A stretch of DNA of 64,000 bases from Smallanthus sonchifolius (GCA_023525975.1 CM042021.1:106747501-106811500), one strand, 5' to 3'; counted from the first letter of the stretch, positions 31,601 to 42,516 are shown. Numbers and translations are program-made. Notes: generated from the sequence alone by a model not told the origin.

Positions 31601-34384
31601 CGAAACTGCCTAGATTTCTAGTAGTGGTCATGAAAAATTACATTATTATAAGTAAAACAAATTAATAAAATTTTATACACGTTTAAAGTATTATGTAGTC
31701 AAGCTTATATATTTTTATATTTATACATGTTGCACAAAGTCTTGAGTGCAGTTGTGTACAAAATAAACATACATGCATGTAAAAGTATTTTTACTTTGTG
31801 CAAATGACATATTTGTTGTAGTCGCACTAAGTAAAAATTATGTAGTAAGCATGACTACATAATACTGCACTCTAGACTTAAGTATATCATGACTAGTCAA
31901 TGCCCACTCCTCATGTTTATATTATTCATGCTACTTGTCTTTTTTCAAAAACTAAATTCAAGTAAAGAATAAAAAAAATAACTATAAAATAAAAAGGTTT
32001 TATCCTCTACAAGGTTTAATTTTCTGTGACCCTTTAGTCATGCCCCACCTCTCATGCTTATCTTGTTTCGTCATTATCATTTTTTTTTCCAAACTCTAAA
32101 TTAAAGTAAAGAAAAAAGAAAAATCATCTTTGACTAAAGAGTTAAGACACAAGTTTTTCATGATTCTTTAGTCATGCCTCACCTCTCATGTTTATTTTGT
32201 TTTCATCGTTGTCTTTTTCCCCATAATCGAAGTCCAAGTAAAGGAAAAAGGAGAAACAACTATGACTAAAGAGTTAAGGCTTAACCTTTTCATGAACTTC
32301 TAGTCATACCCACCTCTCATGCTTATTTTGTTTTCATCATTGTCCTTTTTCCTTAAAGTCTAAATTCAAGTAAAGAAAAACGAAGAATCAACTATGACTA
32401 GATCGTCATGCTCTACTTGGAGTATAAATATATGTGATAGTATAGCACTTGACACAAACAAAAAAAATCAAGCCTTAAGCATGAGATTCTTAAGTCATGT
32501 GTTTGATGCACCATTTTCACATGAAGTTAGCCTTTTAGATAATTAGAAAATAGTGTAAACAAAATAAGCATGAAGGGTAAGACATGACTAGAGGGTCATG
32601 AAAAAACTTACGTTTTAGAGAGTATAAAGCTCCTTATTCATAGTTAATTATACTTTTTTTTTTCTTAACTTGGATTCAGTATTTTGGAAGAAGAAGTGGT
32701 GCAAACAAAATAAGCATGGGATAGAGCATGACTAGAGGATTGAAAAACAAGCAAGTGTTAGAGAGGATAAACCTCTTTAGGAAAGTTGATTTACATTTCC
32801 TTTACTTGAATTTAGTCTTTTAAGAAAAAGAGAAATGGTGCAAACAAAATAAGTATGAGAGGTGGGTCATGACTAGAGGTCTTGAAAAAATTACATTATT
32901 ATAATTAAAACAAATTGATAAAATTTTATACACGTCTAAAGTATTATGTAGTCATGCTTATATATTTTATATTAATCCACATTTCATTTGCACAAAGTCT
33001 TGAGTGCAGTAGTGTACAAAAAAAACGTACGTGCATGTAAAAGTATTTTTACTTTGTGTAAATGACATATCTATTGTAGTCACTCTAAGTAAAATTTTTG
33101 TAGTAAGCCTGACTACGTAAACTGCAGTGTAGACTTAAGTATATCATGACCATTTTGTCATTGCCCACTCCTCATGTTTATTTTATTCACACCACTTGTC
33201 CCTTTCAAAAACTAAATTCAAGTAAAGAATAAAAAAAATTAATTATAAGTAAAAAGGTTTTATTCTCTATAAGGCTTAATTTTTTGTGACGCTTTAGTCA
33301 TGCCCCACCTCTCATGCTTAATTTGTTTCATCATTATCATTTTTTTCCAAAGTCTAAATTAAAGTAGAGAAATAAGGAAAATCATCTATGACTAAAGAGT
33401 TAAGACACAATTTTAGTCATGCCTCACCTCTCATGCTTATTTTGTTTTCATTTTCCCCGTAATTGAATCCCAAGTAAAGAAAAAAAAAAGGAGAAGCAAC
33501 TATTACTAAAGAGTTTAGGCTTAACCTTTTCATGACCTTCTAGTCATGCCCAGCTCTCATGCATATTGTGTTTTCATCATTGTCTTTTTCCATAAAATCT
33601 AAATTCACAAGTAAAGAAAAAATAAGAATCAACTATGACTAGATGGTCATGCTTTACTTGGAGTTCAAATATATGTGATATTATAGCACTTGTCACAATA
33701 AACATCAAGCCTTAAGCATGAGATTCTTTAGTCATGTATTTGATCCACCATTTTCACATGAAAATACCTTTTAGGAATTAGAAAAATGGTGCAAACAAAA
33801 TAAGCATGAGGGGTAAGCCATGACTAGGGGGTCATGCAAAAAAAGTCTTTGAGAGGATAAAGCACCTTAGTCATAGTTAATTCTCTTTCTTTTTTCTTAA
33901 CTTGGATTTAGTGTTTTGGAAGAAGACAAGTGGTGCAAACAAAATAAGCATGAGAGTAGAGCATGACTAGAGGATGATAAAAAGAATTAAGTGTTAGAGA
34001 GGATAAACCTCTTTAGACATAGTTGATTTTACATTTCTTTTACTTGAATTTAGTCTTTTAAGAAAAAAAGACAAACGGTGCAAACAAAATAACTATGGGG
34101 GTGTGGCATGACTAGAAGTCAGTGGCAGAGCCACGTAGTGGTGAACAAATTGATAAAATTTATGCGCTTCTTAAGAAAAATACATAGAAAAAAAGTATTT
34201 AAAATGAGATTTGTTTTAATGAATGATATGATTCATCTAGAATAACTCATGGACCCTTTTTTCATGCCTAACACGTGACTTCACACATAGAATCTTATCA
34301 TATTCATGGAAGTATCTAAAATGTGAGAAAAAATGGTACAAGCTCTTATATCATGCATGCAACCATGATTGTACATTGTTACAC

Positions 34385-34392
34385 TATATAAA
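34385..34392 (+). promoter_or_regulatory. TATA box of GRDP-like gene
   Basis: TATATAAA lies 60 bp before the start ATG at 34445. The segment between (CATCATCTTCAAACAC, then CCCTAAAACATCTACA) has the CA/CT-rich look of a plant 5' untranslated region of about 30 nt, so transcription probably starts near 34415. Confidence 0.65.
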
Positions 34393-34444
34393 CGGAGTTT
34401 CAGTTCATCATCTTCAAACACAAAGAAACCCTAAAACATCTACA

Positions 34445-36649
34445 ATGGCAAACCAACAAGATCATGAGTGGGTTGAAGCTCAAAAGATTGTCATAAGCAC
34501 AGACCTCATTGTAGCAGCCAAGAAGCATCTGCAATTCCTTGAAGTTGTTGACAAGAATGGAAATCTTTATGATGGCCCAATTCTTGAAAAGGCTATTTTT
34601 AGGTACACTGGTCATCTGTCTTCTTATTTCCATTTTAGTTGGTAGTAAATGATCTTGAAATGTATGTATTGATGGAAGTTTGAATGCAGGTACAAATACT
34701 GTTGGCTTCCTTTACTTGCTGAACATGTTGATCAGTCGTCCCAGCTTCCAGAAAGCCGGCTAGTCGTGCCACTGGATTGCGAGTGGATTTGGCATTGTCA
34801 CAGGCTGAATCCGGTACAATTGGTTTCAATTGTTTACTATAGTGCAAATTGTAAGAAAATATATAGGATAATATTAGTTTCTAGCACTTAAGTTCCATTT
34901 CGTTTTGAAGGTTTGCTATATGGTAGACTGTATAAAACTGTTTGGGAAGATTCTTGACCCTGGTTGTGTGGTAGTCTCTTCCATTGAAGGAGTTTGCAAG
35001 AAACAAACAGAAGAGATATGGAAGAAAAAGTATCCAGAAGAATCATATGAACTCGATTTCAGTGATCACAACTTTAAGAATGATACTCAAATCAATTCGG
35101 CAAACTTGCCAAGCATCAACTATGATCTAGTCTCATCAGTCAAGAGGCAAAGTTCTTTCTATCACAAGGTGAAATGGTTCAACTTTAAATTCTTTCTATT
35201 CATCTACCATTTAACATGGTTTTTACTATTTTTAGGGTTTTCTATGTGAAGTTTTTAAAAACTAGAAAAGAGCCCGATTTCCGACAAAGGTTATTGTCAG
35301 AACTTTGTTGGAAAACATGGCAACCTTTAATCACCTTAGGGGCTGTTTGTAATTACATATCACATATGGGGTTGTCGCCAAATGGAATGGTGACAGCTTT
35401 CCATTCTATCTTCAGTTTACATATCTCAGCGATGATAAATAACAAAGTTGTTGCCATTTCATTTGACGACAATCCCATATGTGACATGTAATTACAAAAA
35501 TCACCTAAGGTGTTAAGGGTTGCCCTACGGCCCATATCTGCAAAAAAAAAAAATCAACTCCTTTCGGACTACTTTTCCAAGAAATGATAGTGTTCATATT
35601 TTTATTTTACTTTTTTATAGTTTCCATCAACTTTTATTTTATTTTATTTTATTTTATGTTTAAATGTGAAACAGGTATCAGGGGCTATTTTCAAGGATGA
35701 TCTGTATCTTGAGGAAGCAGTTAAGAGATACAAAGGGTTTTTGCATCTAGTTACTAGAAACATGGAGAAGAAGTTGAACAGCCCTTGTGTTCCAACTTAT
35801 GATATCGACTTAATATGGCACACTCATCAACTATATCCTCGCTCTTACTGCAAGGATGTCATGGCTATAGCTGGTCAGGTGTTGCACCATGATGACACTG
35901 ATACTGATCAAACCAAAGGCGGAAAGTTGGACGTTGGAATCAAAACAACCACACAACAGTGGACAGAAATCTTCGGTTCCATATACTGGAGGGTGGGGTC
36001 AAGGCCGAATAACGACACCGCATTGGACATGGAGGGAGGACATTTGACCGCGATGGACATGGAGGGAGGACATTCGACCGCGATGACTGCAAGATGTTGG
36101 TGCATCTCTGAGGACATGAGGAAAGAGAAGTCGGCTGCAAAATGCATTATCATACCGGCAGACAATATGGAAGCCGGAGATAAGTTGAGTGCAAAATGCA
36201 TATGTATCGCGACAAACAATATGGAGGTGGTAGAGAAGTCGACTACAAGATGCATGTGTATCCCGACAGACAGAGAGAAGTGGAGTGCAAAATGCATATG
36301 TATCCCGACAGACAATATGGAGGTCGGAGAGAAGTTGAGTGCAAGATGCATGTGTATCCCGGCAAACAATATGGTTGCCGGAGAGAAGTTGAGTGCAAAA
36401 TGCATATGTATCCCGGTAGACAATATGGAGGTGGGAGAGAAGTCGACTGCAAGATGCATGTGTATCCCGGCAGATAGTATGGTGGCCAGAGAGAAGTCGA
36501 CTGCAAGATGCATGTGTATCCCGGCGGACAATATGGAGGCCGGATATGGGTCGTCTGCAAAGACCGCAAGATGTTGGTGCATCTCCGAGCACATGGATGG
36601 GCAGAAGGTGATCGTAGAATCAATTGCTTCAGGCGCCATTAAAGTGTAA
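34445..36649 (+). CDS. GRDP-like (DUF1399) protein with C-terminal 18-residue CxC repeat array, four exons
   Basis: Exons 34445-34602, 34690-34813, 34911-35168 and 35675-36649, all with GT-AG introns in consistent phase, give 504 residues. Residues 1-290 match the conserved part of glycine-rich-domain proteins (DUF1399; Arabidopsis GRDP1/GRDP2): EAQKIVISTDLIVAAKKHL, CEWIWHCHRLNP, KKQTEEIWKKKYPEESYEL, SINYDLVSSVKRQSSFYHK, RYKGFLHLVTRN, YDIDLIWHTHQLYP and HDDTDTDQTKGGKLDVG. In the known family this is followed by a long C2-like and glycine-rich tail; here it stops at FGSIYWRVGSRPNND. It is replaced by two DMEGGHxTAM repeats and about nine 18-residue repeats with a CxC core, opening and closing with ARCWCIS. 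No signal peptide or membrane segment. Arabidopsis members act in stress and growth responses; the function of this tail is unknown. The frame is intact, so the gene may be expressed. Confidence 0.85.
35320..35536. mobile_element. fold-back MITE in intron 3 of GRDP-like gene
   Basis: The intron between exons 3 and 4 holds an inverted repeat: CAACCTTTAATCACCTTAGG, then GTAATTACATATCACATATG, on the left (from about 35320), and the inverse arms (CATATGTGACATGTAATTAC, CCTAAGGTGTTAAGGGTTG) ending near 35524. Arms are roughly 75 bp with some mismatches around a ~50-bp loop. It looks like a small hAT-type or other MITE. Target duplication not identified with confidence. Confidence 0.65.
36026..36085 (+). 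repeat. 30-bp tandem repeat encoding DMEGGHxTAM twice
   Basis: Two perfect-length 30-bp units encode DMEGGHLTAM and DMEGGHSTAM immediately before the CxC array. They join the conserved DUF1399 region to the repeats. Confidence 0.85.
36086..36583 (+). repeat. 54-bp (18-residue) CxC repeat array in exon 4
   Basis: Nine to ten units of consensus (K/R)C(I/M)CIPxDNMEVGEKxxA. Alternating units read KCICIP and RCMCIP, which suggests a 108-bp higher-order unit. One unit is 12 bp shorter (RCMCIPTDREKWSA). First and last units have WCIS instead of (I/M)CIP. Unit length is a multiple of three, so frames on both strands stay open across the array; those antisense frames are by-products. Confidence 0.9.
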
Positions 36650-37429
36650 GGATGCTAGTGAAAATCTATTAGCTTGTTATGTGGTGTTGCAAAATAAATA
36701 AAGCATCTCATAAGTAAAAGAGCAAGTATTTATATTTGCTCTAAGCTTCATTGATACCTATAAATAAAGCAACATCTTATGTTTTAATTTTATCATATTG
36801 TTTTGTGATGCATTATAACAAAATAAATGGTTACATTATAATAAAAATAACAACAAAATAGTTATATATTTAAAAAATATTTATGTGCAATTATAAGAAA
36901 AAAGTAGCATAATTCATTTATATCAATAAAAGCAAATATAAGATAACTTACATTGATATATTACTAAGAAAGGAATTATGTTGCTATAATGAAAAAAAAG
37001 ATGTATGTTATTGTAATTCTAGTAATTTTCAAATTATGTTACGATTATTTATATAAATATGAAATTTTGTTCATATTTTTTAGAATTAGCCTTTTTTAAG
37101 TAAGAATTAGTTTATACTATATCATAAAAGCATCATCGATATGAGTTTCACTAGTATCACAAACCTCGTGTGGGGTCATGGGATAGTTAGATATAACTTT
37201 ATTTTGTTTTTTTTCTTCAGTGTTAAAAAAAATAAAAAGAACAAATGTATGTTCTTGAAAAAGAATTTATATGATTAAATCAATTAATTTATTTAGTTTT
37301 ATCATTTTGTGTTAGTGATGATTATAACAAAAGAAATAATTACAATATAATAAAAACTAGTGATGAAACCCGCATGTTGCGTCGGGTTGTTAAAATTTAT
37401 AAGGATCGATTTCGGCGATTTGTACATTA
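36650..37429 (+). other. GRDP-like 3' untranslated region and flank (duplicated at 52.8 kb)
   Basis: Overlapping AATAAA signals lie at 36693 and 36697, about 45 bp after the stop. Sequence to about 37125 is nearly the same as 52802-53272, so gene tail and flank were copied together. 37345-37430 carries GATGAAACCCGCATGTTGCG, a palindrome-containing repeat fragment. No gene. Confidence 0.7.
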
Positions 37430-37520
37430 GTATTAACCCAGCAAAAAATGAATGTTGAAACGTTGATAAAAATAAATATGTCGCAACGACAAATCCAGAA
37501 TTTTATAAAACATCATATTT

Positions 37521-37846
37521 AATGGTTGTAACGACATTATGGAGGTGGGAGAGAAGTCGATTGCAAGATCAATATTTTCTCCCGACAGATAATATGGAGG
37601 TGGGAGAGAAGTCGACTGCAAGCTGCATGTGTATCCCGACAGACAGAATGGTGGCGAGAGAGAAGTGGAGTGCAAAATGCATATGTATCCCGGCAGACAA
37701 TATGGAGGCCGGAGAGAAGTTAGTGCAAGATGCATGTGTATCCCGGCAGACAATATGGTGGCCGGAGAGAAGTTAAGTGCAAAATGCATATGTATCCCGG
37801 TAGACAATATGGAGGTGGGAGAGAAGTCAACTGCCAGATGCATGTG
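37521..37846 (+). pseudogene. second GRDP-like CxC repeat array, left part
   Basis: About six 54-bp units related to exon 4 of the gene (VGEKSTASCMCIP, SAKCICIPADNMEAGEK), with a frame-changing deletion at GAGAAGTTAGTGC (about 37720). No upstream DUF1399 exons are present. The array stops inside a unit at GATGCATGTG, and resumes at 52555 after the LTR insertion. Confidence 0.8.
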
Positions 37847-38732
37847 TGTAACATTTATGCTGTTCGTGTAACCGTAACGTTTAAAGTATTCGTGAATGAA
37901 TAACATTTGGAATTATTATATTATCATGTTATGCCTCAAACAATTCAATATGGTACCTTAGCATGCTATTTAGTGCTTGCACGTCTTCGTTCTCCTTCTA
38001 AACCTTCGTTTACTGTGTATCGTCCACTACCGTCAACCACGTTATGTGTAACTTTTATTTCTATTTCATATGCTAAAAGTATTCATTTCATTATTAGGAA
38101 CAACTTTCATGTACGAAACTTTCCTTAAATAGACTCTGAATTTTGTAAAACGATCACATTTCGCTTGTGTAGTTGTAACGCTTACCGACACACTGTACTC
38201 ACCTATCATTAAAGCAAGACAAATGTATCAACCTTATGTGCCTAATGAAGTAATTCTACTCATTTAAGAAATCAAACACCTTACTTTCACTATTTACCGT
38301 CTTACAAGTCCGTATTTCAAAAACCGAACGTTATGTGCACTAATTCACTACCTAATGACTTGAGGGACCTAGATGTCCACACTAAAACATCAAACTTTCG
38401 CAAAAGGGGCTGGCCTAAAGGAGATTGGCGGCTTTTCTAGGGTTCCCATTCCTTAGATTAGGCTCCAAGACATTCCTAAAATACACCCTTGCATCCTCTA
38501 GTATAAACATATGGCTTAGGGTGATTGTTTCTTTGCTCATTCCCTACAAACCACTCTTAAAACTCCTCCCTTTTTGCGTAAATCTCAGCCCCTAATCCCT
38601 AGAAAAATCATAAAAGCCAAGCCAAGGAAGAAGAAGCAAGTAAGTTGTACTAACCAAGTCACGTTTCCATACTTTCGTTCTTGTATTTATATGATTAAGC
38701 TATTTAGGTGTTGTGGGTGAAACCGTGAACAG

Positions 38733-38752
38733 GGGTTCACGGCTGAGGTGTT
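38733..38752. repeat. CCGTGAAC/GTTCACGG hairpin in LTR
   Basis: An 8-bp perfect stem with an AGGG loop, about 57 bp before the TATA box. Unchanged in the 3' LTR (about 50682-50701) although the LTRs differ at about 22 other places. The half-motif GTTCACGG is repeated many times in the leader. Confidence 0.8.
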
Positions 38753-38808
38753 TTTGGCCGGCTATAGGCCGAGTACGTGAAGATTGGAGCTAGTATTGTG
38801 TAGATAGG

Positions 38809-38816
38809 TATAAATA
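38809..38816 (+). promoter_or_regulatory. TATA box of copia B 5' LTR
   Basis: TATAAATA, conserved in the 3' LTR at 50759-50766. About 200 bp before the LTR end. Confidence 0.65.
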
Positions 38817-39020
38817 CATGTATACCCTAATCATATGTGGTTAGCGGTTTTTGGTGTTTTTCTTTGCAATCACGTTTGGCAATATATCCTATTTTACCTT
38901 GACTTCCTTGTTCTTGAATCACCATACCTAGTAGTTTCCCCCTACTAAGTGTGAGCATTGATATCGTGTTCGTATTTGTGTGTGTATTTGAAGATCCATC
39001 AGAAGATTCAGACTTACAAT

Positions 39021-39032
39021 TGGTATCAGAGC
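39021..39032 (+). other. primer-binding site, tRNA-iMet type (perfect)
   Basis: TGGTATCAGAGC two bases after the LTR end TTACA. Confidence 0.95.
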
Positions 39033-39645
39033 CATTGAAGTCATTTAAGACTCTGTTTTGGATATCAAAGATTCAATATTTAAGGTATTTGTTAAGATTT
39101 CGGTTGATTTTTGTTACTAATCGGGTGTTTTGTGGTAGATTTTCACCTTTTTCTGCTGAAAATCAAGGATTTCTCGTGAAATATTTGGTGTATTGCTGCT
39201 GTGAAAAGGACCTGCTGTGGAAATGTCTTCAAAATCATCTTCGTGTTCATCGGGTGTATTTTGAATTCAAAATTTGAATCCCATAATTCTCGGGATTAAT
39301 TTTGGAAACCAGATCAAGTCAGAATTTGTTCACGGGTCTGCTACTCGGCTTGGGTTCACGGCAAGGGTTCTCAGGTTCGAGATTCACGACAAGGGTTCTC
39401 GGCTTGCTTGTATTCACGGCTCAAATCTAGGTTCACGGCTTCACTTCTATACACGGACTGCTTGTTTTGTGTTCACGACTCCAACCAAGTTTGTTCCAAG
39501 TTTGTGTTCACGGCTCCAACTAAGTTCACGGCCTCAACTTAGTTCACAGCTAGCTATAAGTTCACGGTTAAATTTGTGTTCATAGGTTCTTTTTTTTTAT
39601 TCAAGTTATTACAGGTTAGATCAAAGATCTAGTACTCTCATCAAG
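39033..39645 (+). other. copia B leader with GTTCACGG repeats
   Basis: From 39328 to 39590 the motif GTTCACGG or a one-base variant (ATTCACGG, GTTCACAG, GTTCACGA) appears about ten times, at irregular 15-40-bp spacing. It is the 3' arm of the LTR hairpin. No significant ORF; a 108-codon frame at 38951 crosses the LTR and is not credible. Confidence 0.7.
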
Positions 39646-42516
39646 ATGAATACTCAGCAGACCATGAATCTCAATAGCATGTTAGAGCTTCAAATTGGAA
39701 CAAGTACAAAGCCACAAAGACTCACATCTGCAGAAGACTTTGTTGACTGGAAGTATAGATACCAGAACTATGTCCTGCTTTCCGAAGCAAAAATGTGGAG
39801 GAGTATTATCAAGGGACCTCAGATTCCTATGTATGACAAGGAAGATGGTACAAAGGCACCAAAACATATTGAAAACTATATTGATGAAGATTTTGATCTA
39901 GTTGAACGTGATGTTAAAGCTTTGACCTCTCTAGCTATGGCATTATCACCTGATATTGCCAATAGCTTCAAAGAGTGTACTTCTGCTAAACAATTATGGG
40001 AATCACTTGAGAAAGTGTTTGAAGGGAATGATGATATGAAAGTAAGAAGGAAAGAGATGACTTTGTAGAAGTTCAACATGTTCAATCACATTCTTGGAGA
40101 ATCTCTGGAGGTGCATCTGCATAGGTTCACTAAGTTGGTTACTGAGATGAAAGGTGCTCAGGTTGAATTGAGCACTGGGATTTAAATAAAAAGTTGCTGA
40201 ATGGTCTCCCACAAAGTTGGGACATGATTGTTGCTCTGCTAAAGAGAACTAAAGATTTAAATGCTATTCCTCTTAATGATTTGATTTCAATCATCAAATC
40301 ATATGATTTGGATGACTAGCAAAGAAATGTGAATCATGTGAGCACTCTAAACTCTATCATGGCACAAAGCAGCAACAGCGCATTTTTGTCTAATGTGTCT
40401 CAAGGAGGATCTGGATCAGGGGAAGCTACTATTGGTCAATCTGCAGCTACTAAGTCTATTGTACCAGATCAGCAAGCATATTCTGCACAGCATGCAAAGT
40501 TAATTGAAGCCAATACCTTTCTGTGCACTGGAATCATGAATTGCTATGCAGTTTTTACCTCTGGAAACCTGTCTCCTTCATAGATACTCACAGCTGAGCT
40601 CAATCAAATTCATCTTGAAGACGTGGAGGAGCTGGACATTTCTTGGCAATTTGCTATGGCGGTTTTTAGAGTAAAGAACTTCATCAACAAAACTGGAAAG
40701 TTCAGATGGAGTGAAGATATTGGAAAGAAGATTGGGTTCAACAAGTCCAATGTTCGGTGCTACAACTGTCATAAACCAGGTCACTTTGCTAGGGAATGCA
40801 CTAAACTAAAGGAGCAAAAGGGCAGTGATGTTGGTCAATCCGCAAGAGGCAAGGTTGTGGATAACTCTAAAGCCCTAATCAGTCAGCAAACAAGTGGATA
40901 TGACTATAGATTAGCTAAAGGAGCTCAATCTGAATCATGCATTTATGGCTGATATCATTGAAGGGTCTTCTTCTACCTCGTCTTCTACTACTCCACCTGA
41001 GGTAACTACTAATCTATGCTCTAAATTATGCATTGATAAGGTAGAGTTATACAGAAAACATAATGCTGACTTAATTTTTGAAATTGAAAATCTCAAGTAT
41101 CACAAAACTAAGTTTTCCAAGGCTGAAAAAGCATTAAAAGAGGTGATAAAAGCAAATAAAAAGGATATATCATTGCTTAAATCTCAACTCAGTGAGAAGT
41201 GTTGTGTGCTTACTGATGCTAAGAAAGAAATTACTAAATTGACCACTGAATTAGAACAAGCAAAATCAAATTTTGCTGAGGCTAAATTTAAAGTGGAGTT
41301 CTTTGGTCAATCTAGTAAAGTAGTTGATATGATGGAAAATCAACTCCATAAACCCAGAAACATGTCTAAAGGAATTGGGTACAATAACATGCCTCCTCCG
41401 TTCAATGAGAACTTTACCACTGTTCCTCCCTCTGTTGAGGAACAAGTAGAGGAGTTTAAAGCATTATCCTCTGGAAATTTATCAGGCACTGATGAGTCCA
41501 AATCATCATCATCCTTAGCTTCAAATGTTAAATGTGTGAACAACTCTAATGCTTCTCCATCATGTGCAGAAAAAGTAGAAATACAGGATTAGTCAAGTGA
41601 GGATGATGAAGTTGATGAGCCACAAGTTTGTAGTTTAAATTTGAAATCTAATAACAATAAAAACAATGTTATTGTCAGTTCAGTTTTTAAAGGAAACAAA
41701 TCTTATGTGCATGATTTTGTTGGTTTGAATAATTATAGTATTAAATCATCCTCTTCAAAACATGTGATTGTGAATAAAGGTACGGTTTTTGTAAAACCAT
41801 CGGTTATAGGTAAAGTTGAAAAACATGTTTTCAGGAAAACCAAACCTGTGATCAAACAAACAGTCTCTGTTCAAACCTCAAATGCTTCACCTAAGCATTT
41901 CACAAAGGATCAATTTTATTCTAAATATGATCATCAACATATGAGGTTTGAACAAAGCCATGCTCATCAACACAGGAAACCTAAGCAGGTCTTCAATAAC
42001 AAACAGGGTGGTTCGTCTCATCAGTGGTCATACAAGTCAAGCTTTGCACCATATGTAAAGAAGCAGTCATGTTATACTTGTGGAAAATCTGGTCATTTGG
42101 CAAGAAATTGTATTCATCGTCCATATGTGGCCTATTATGAGCAAAATCAGAGGACTACACATACGAAAGTCACTCACTCTAAGCCAGTGAAGGCTACATA
42201 GCCCAAGGCAATGAAGAGTCAGTCATCCTATGTTAAGCCTTCTAATGGTGATTGGAATGCTGCCAAGCAAAACAGACATACTTACTTTGAAGGACAAAAA
42301 TTAAAAAAAAATAAACAAAAGGAGAAACCTAAATCTCCCGTTTCAAAAGAAAGAAAAGCTTGTGTTCCACCTAAGCCTATCTGGAAAGCTAAAGAAAAGG
42401 TTGAAGCAGCATCCAAACTTGAGTCTAACAATGATATGCGTCTGCAGGAAGTGTCATATATTGATGCTTTAGGAATACCTAGATCTACTATGGCCTGGGT
42501 ACCAATTACTAATTAA
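39646..42516 (+). pseudogene. gag polyprotein, copia B (disrupted)
   Basis: Start Met 39646 (MNTQQTMNLNSMLELQIG). The capsid core has EDFVDWKYRYQNYVLLSEAK, then ALSPDIANSFKECTSAKQLW and SLEKVFEGNDDMK. A TAG at 40066 and further stops follow. First zinc knuckle CYNCHKPGHFAREC near 40758, in another frame; from 40945 the frame shifts again into a coiled-coil-like stretch (ELYRKHNADLIFEIENLK, DISLLKSQLSEKCCVL, ELEQAKSNFAEAKFKVEFF). Second zinc knuckle CYTCGKSGHLARNC near 42070. It ends at 42516 with the junction motif STMAWVPITN, the counterpart of MDWVSKSN in element A. Two knuckles plus a central coiled coil is the Sirevirus gag pattern. Confidence 0.8.

Larger units (their letters stand above)
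26579..31626 (-). mobile_element. CACTA (En/Spm) transposon, internally deleted
   Basis: Terminal inverted repeats CACTACAAGAATTTTAGGCAG at 26579 and the inverse ending CTAGTAGTG at 31626, flanked by the 3-bp target duplication GTC (26576-26578 and 31627-31629). Subterminal arrays of CGACGACATGTCGTCG lie at both ends. Genes are on the minus strand: a truncated TNPD (29765-28819) and a Transposase_24 gene (28682-27096). The catalytic Transposase_21 domain is missing, so the copy cannot move by itself. The empty site is visible in unit 2 of the host tandem repeat near 32880. Confidence 0.92.
26131..34120 (+). repeat. tandem array of a ~1.24-kb unit (2 full copies + 1 partial)
   Basis: Unit starts are marked by TATGTGATAGTATAGCACTT at 26131, 32431 and (variant) 33672. 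The distance from unit 2 to unit 3 is 1241 bp. The distance from unit 1 to unit 2 is 6300 bp, which becomes about 1249 bp once the 5048-bp CACTA element and its 3-bp duplication are removed. Each unit has two halves built of the same ~110-130-bp subrepeat in opposite orientation (first half CATGACTAGAGG, second half CTCTAGTCATGCCCCACCTC), around a centre with AAGTCTTGAGTGCAGT and its inverse ACTGCACTCTAGACTT. No coding potential. The array ends about 260 bp before the GRDP-like promoter. Confidence 0.8.
38688..39018 (+). repeat. copia B 5' LTR
   Basis: From TATATGATTAAGC to GACTTACA. The 3' LTR copy starts TGTTTATATGATTAAGC, so the 5' tip here seems to have lost a few bases. It contains the perfect hairpin CCGTGAACAGGGGTTCACGG (38733-38752) and TATAAATA at 38809. 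Confidence 0.8.

Noticed and set aside
35216..35491. 91-codon frame in intron 3 of the GRDP-like gene
   Set aside because: It reads through the MITE arm; the exon-3 donor and exon-4 acceptor give the family-consistent protein without it.
35908..36639. Long antisense open frames (243, 197 and 126 codons) and an alternative plus frame over the GRDP repeat array
   Set aside because: The 54-bp period keeps any stop-free frame open across all units; the repeats in these frames have no domain and the sense exon is supported by splice sites and family homology.
38682..38683. Using TG at 38682 as the exact 5' LTR start of copia B
   Set aside because: It would leave flanks GTTCT and GTATT that do not match; placing GTATT as the target duplication explains both sides better, at the cost of a few missing LTR bases.
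38951..39277. 108-codon frame across the end of the copia B LTR
   Set aside because: It spans the LTR end and the primer-binding site, and shows no domain.
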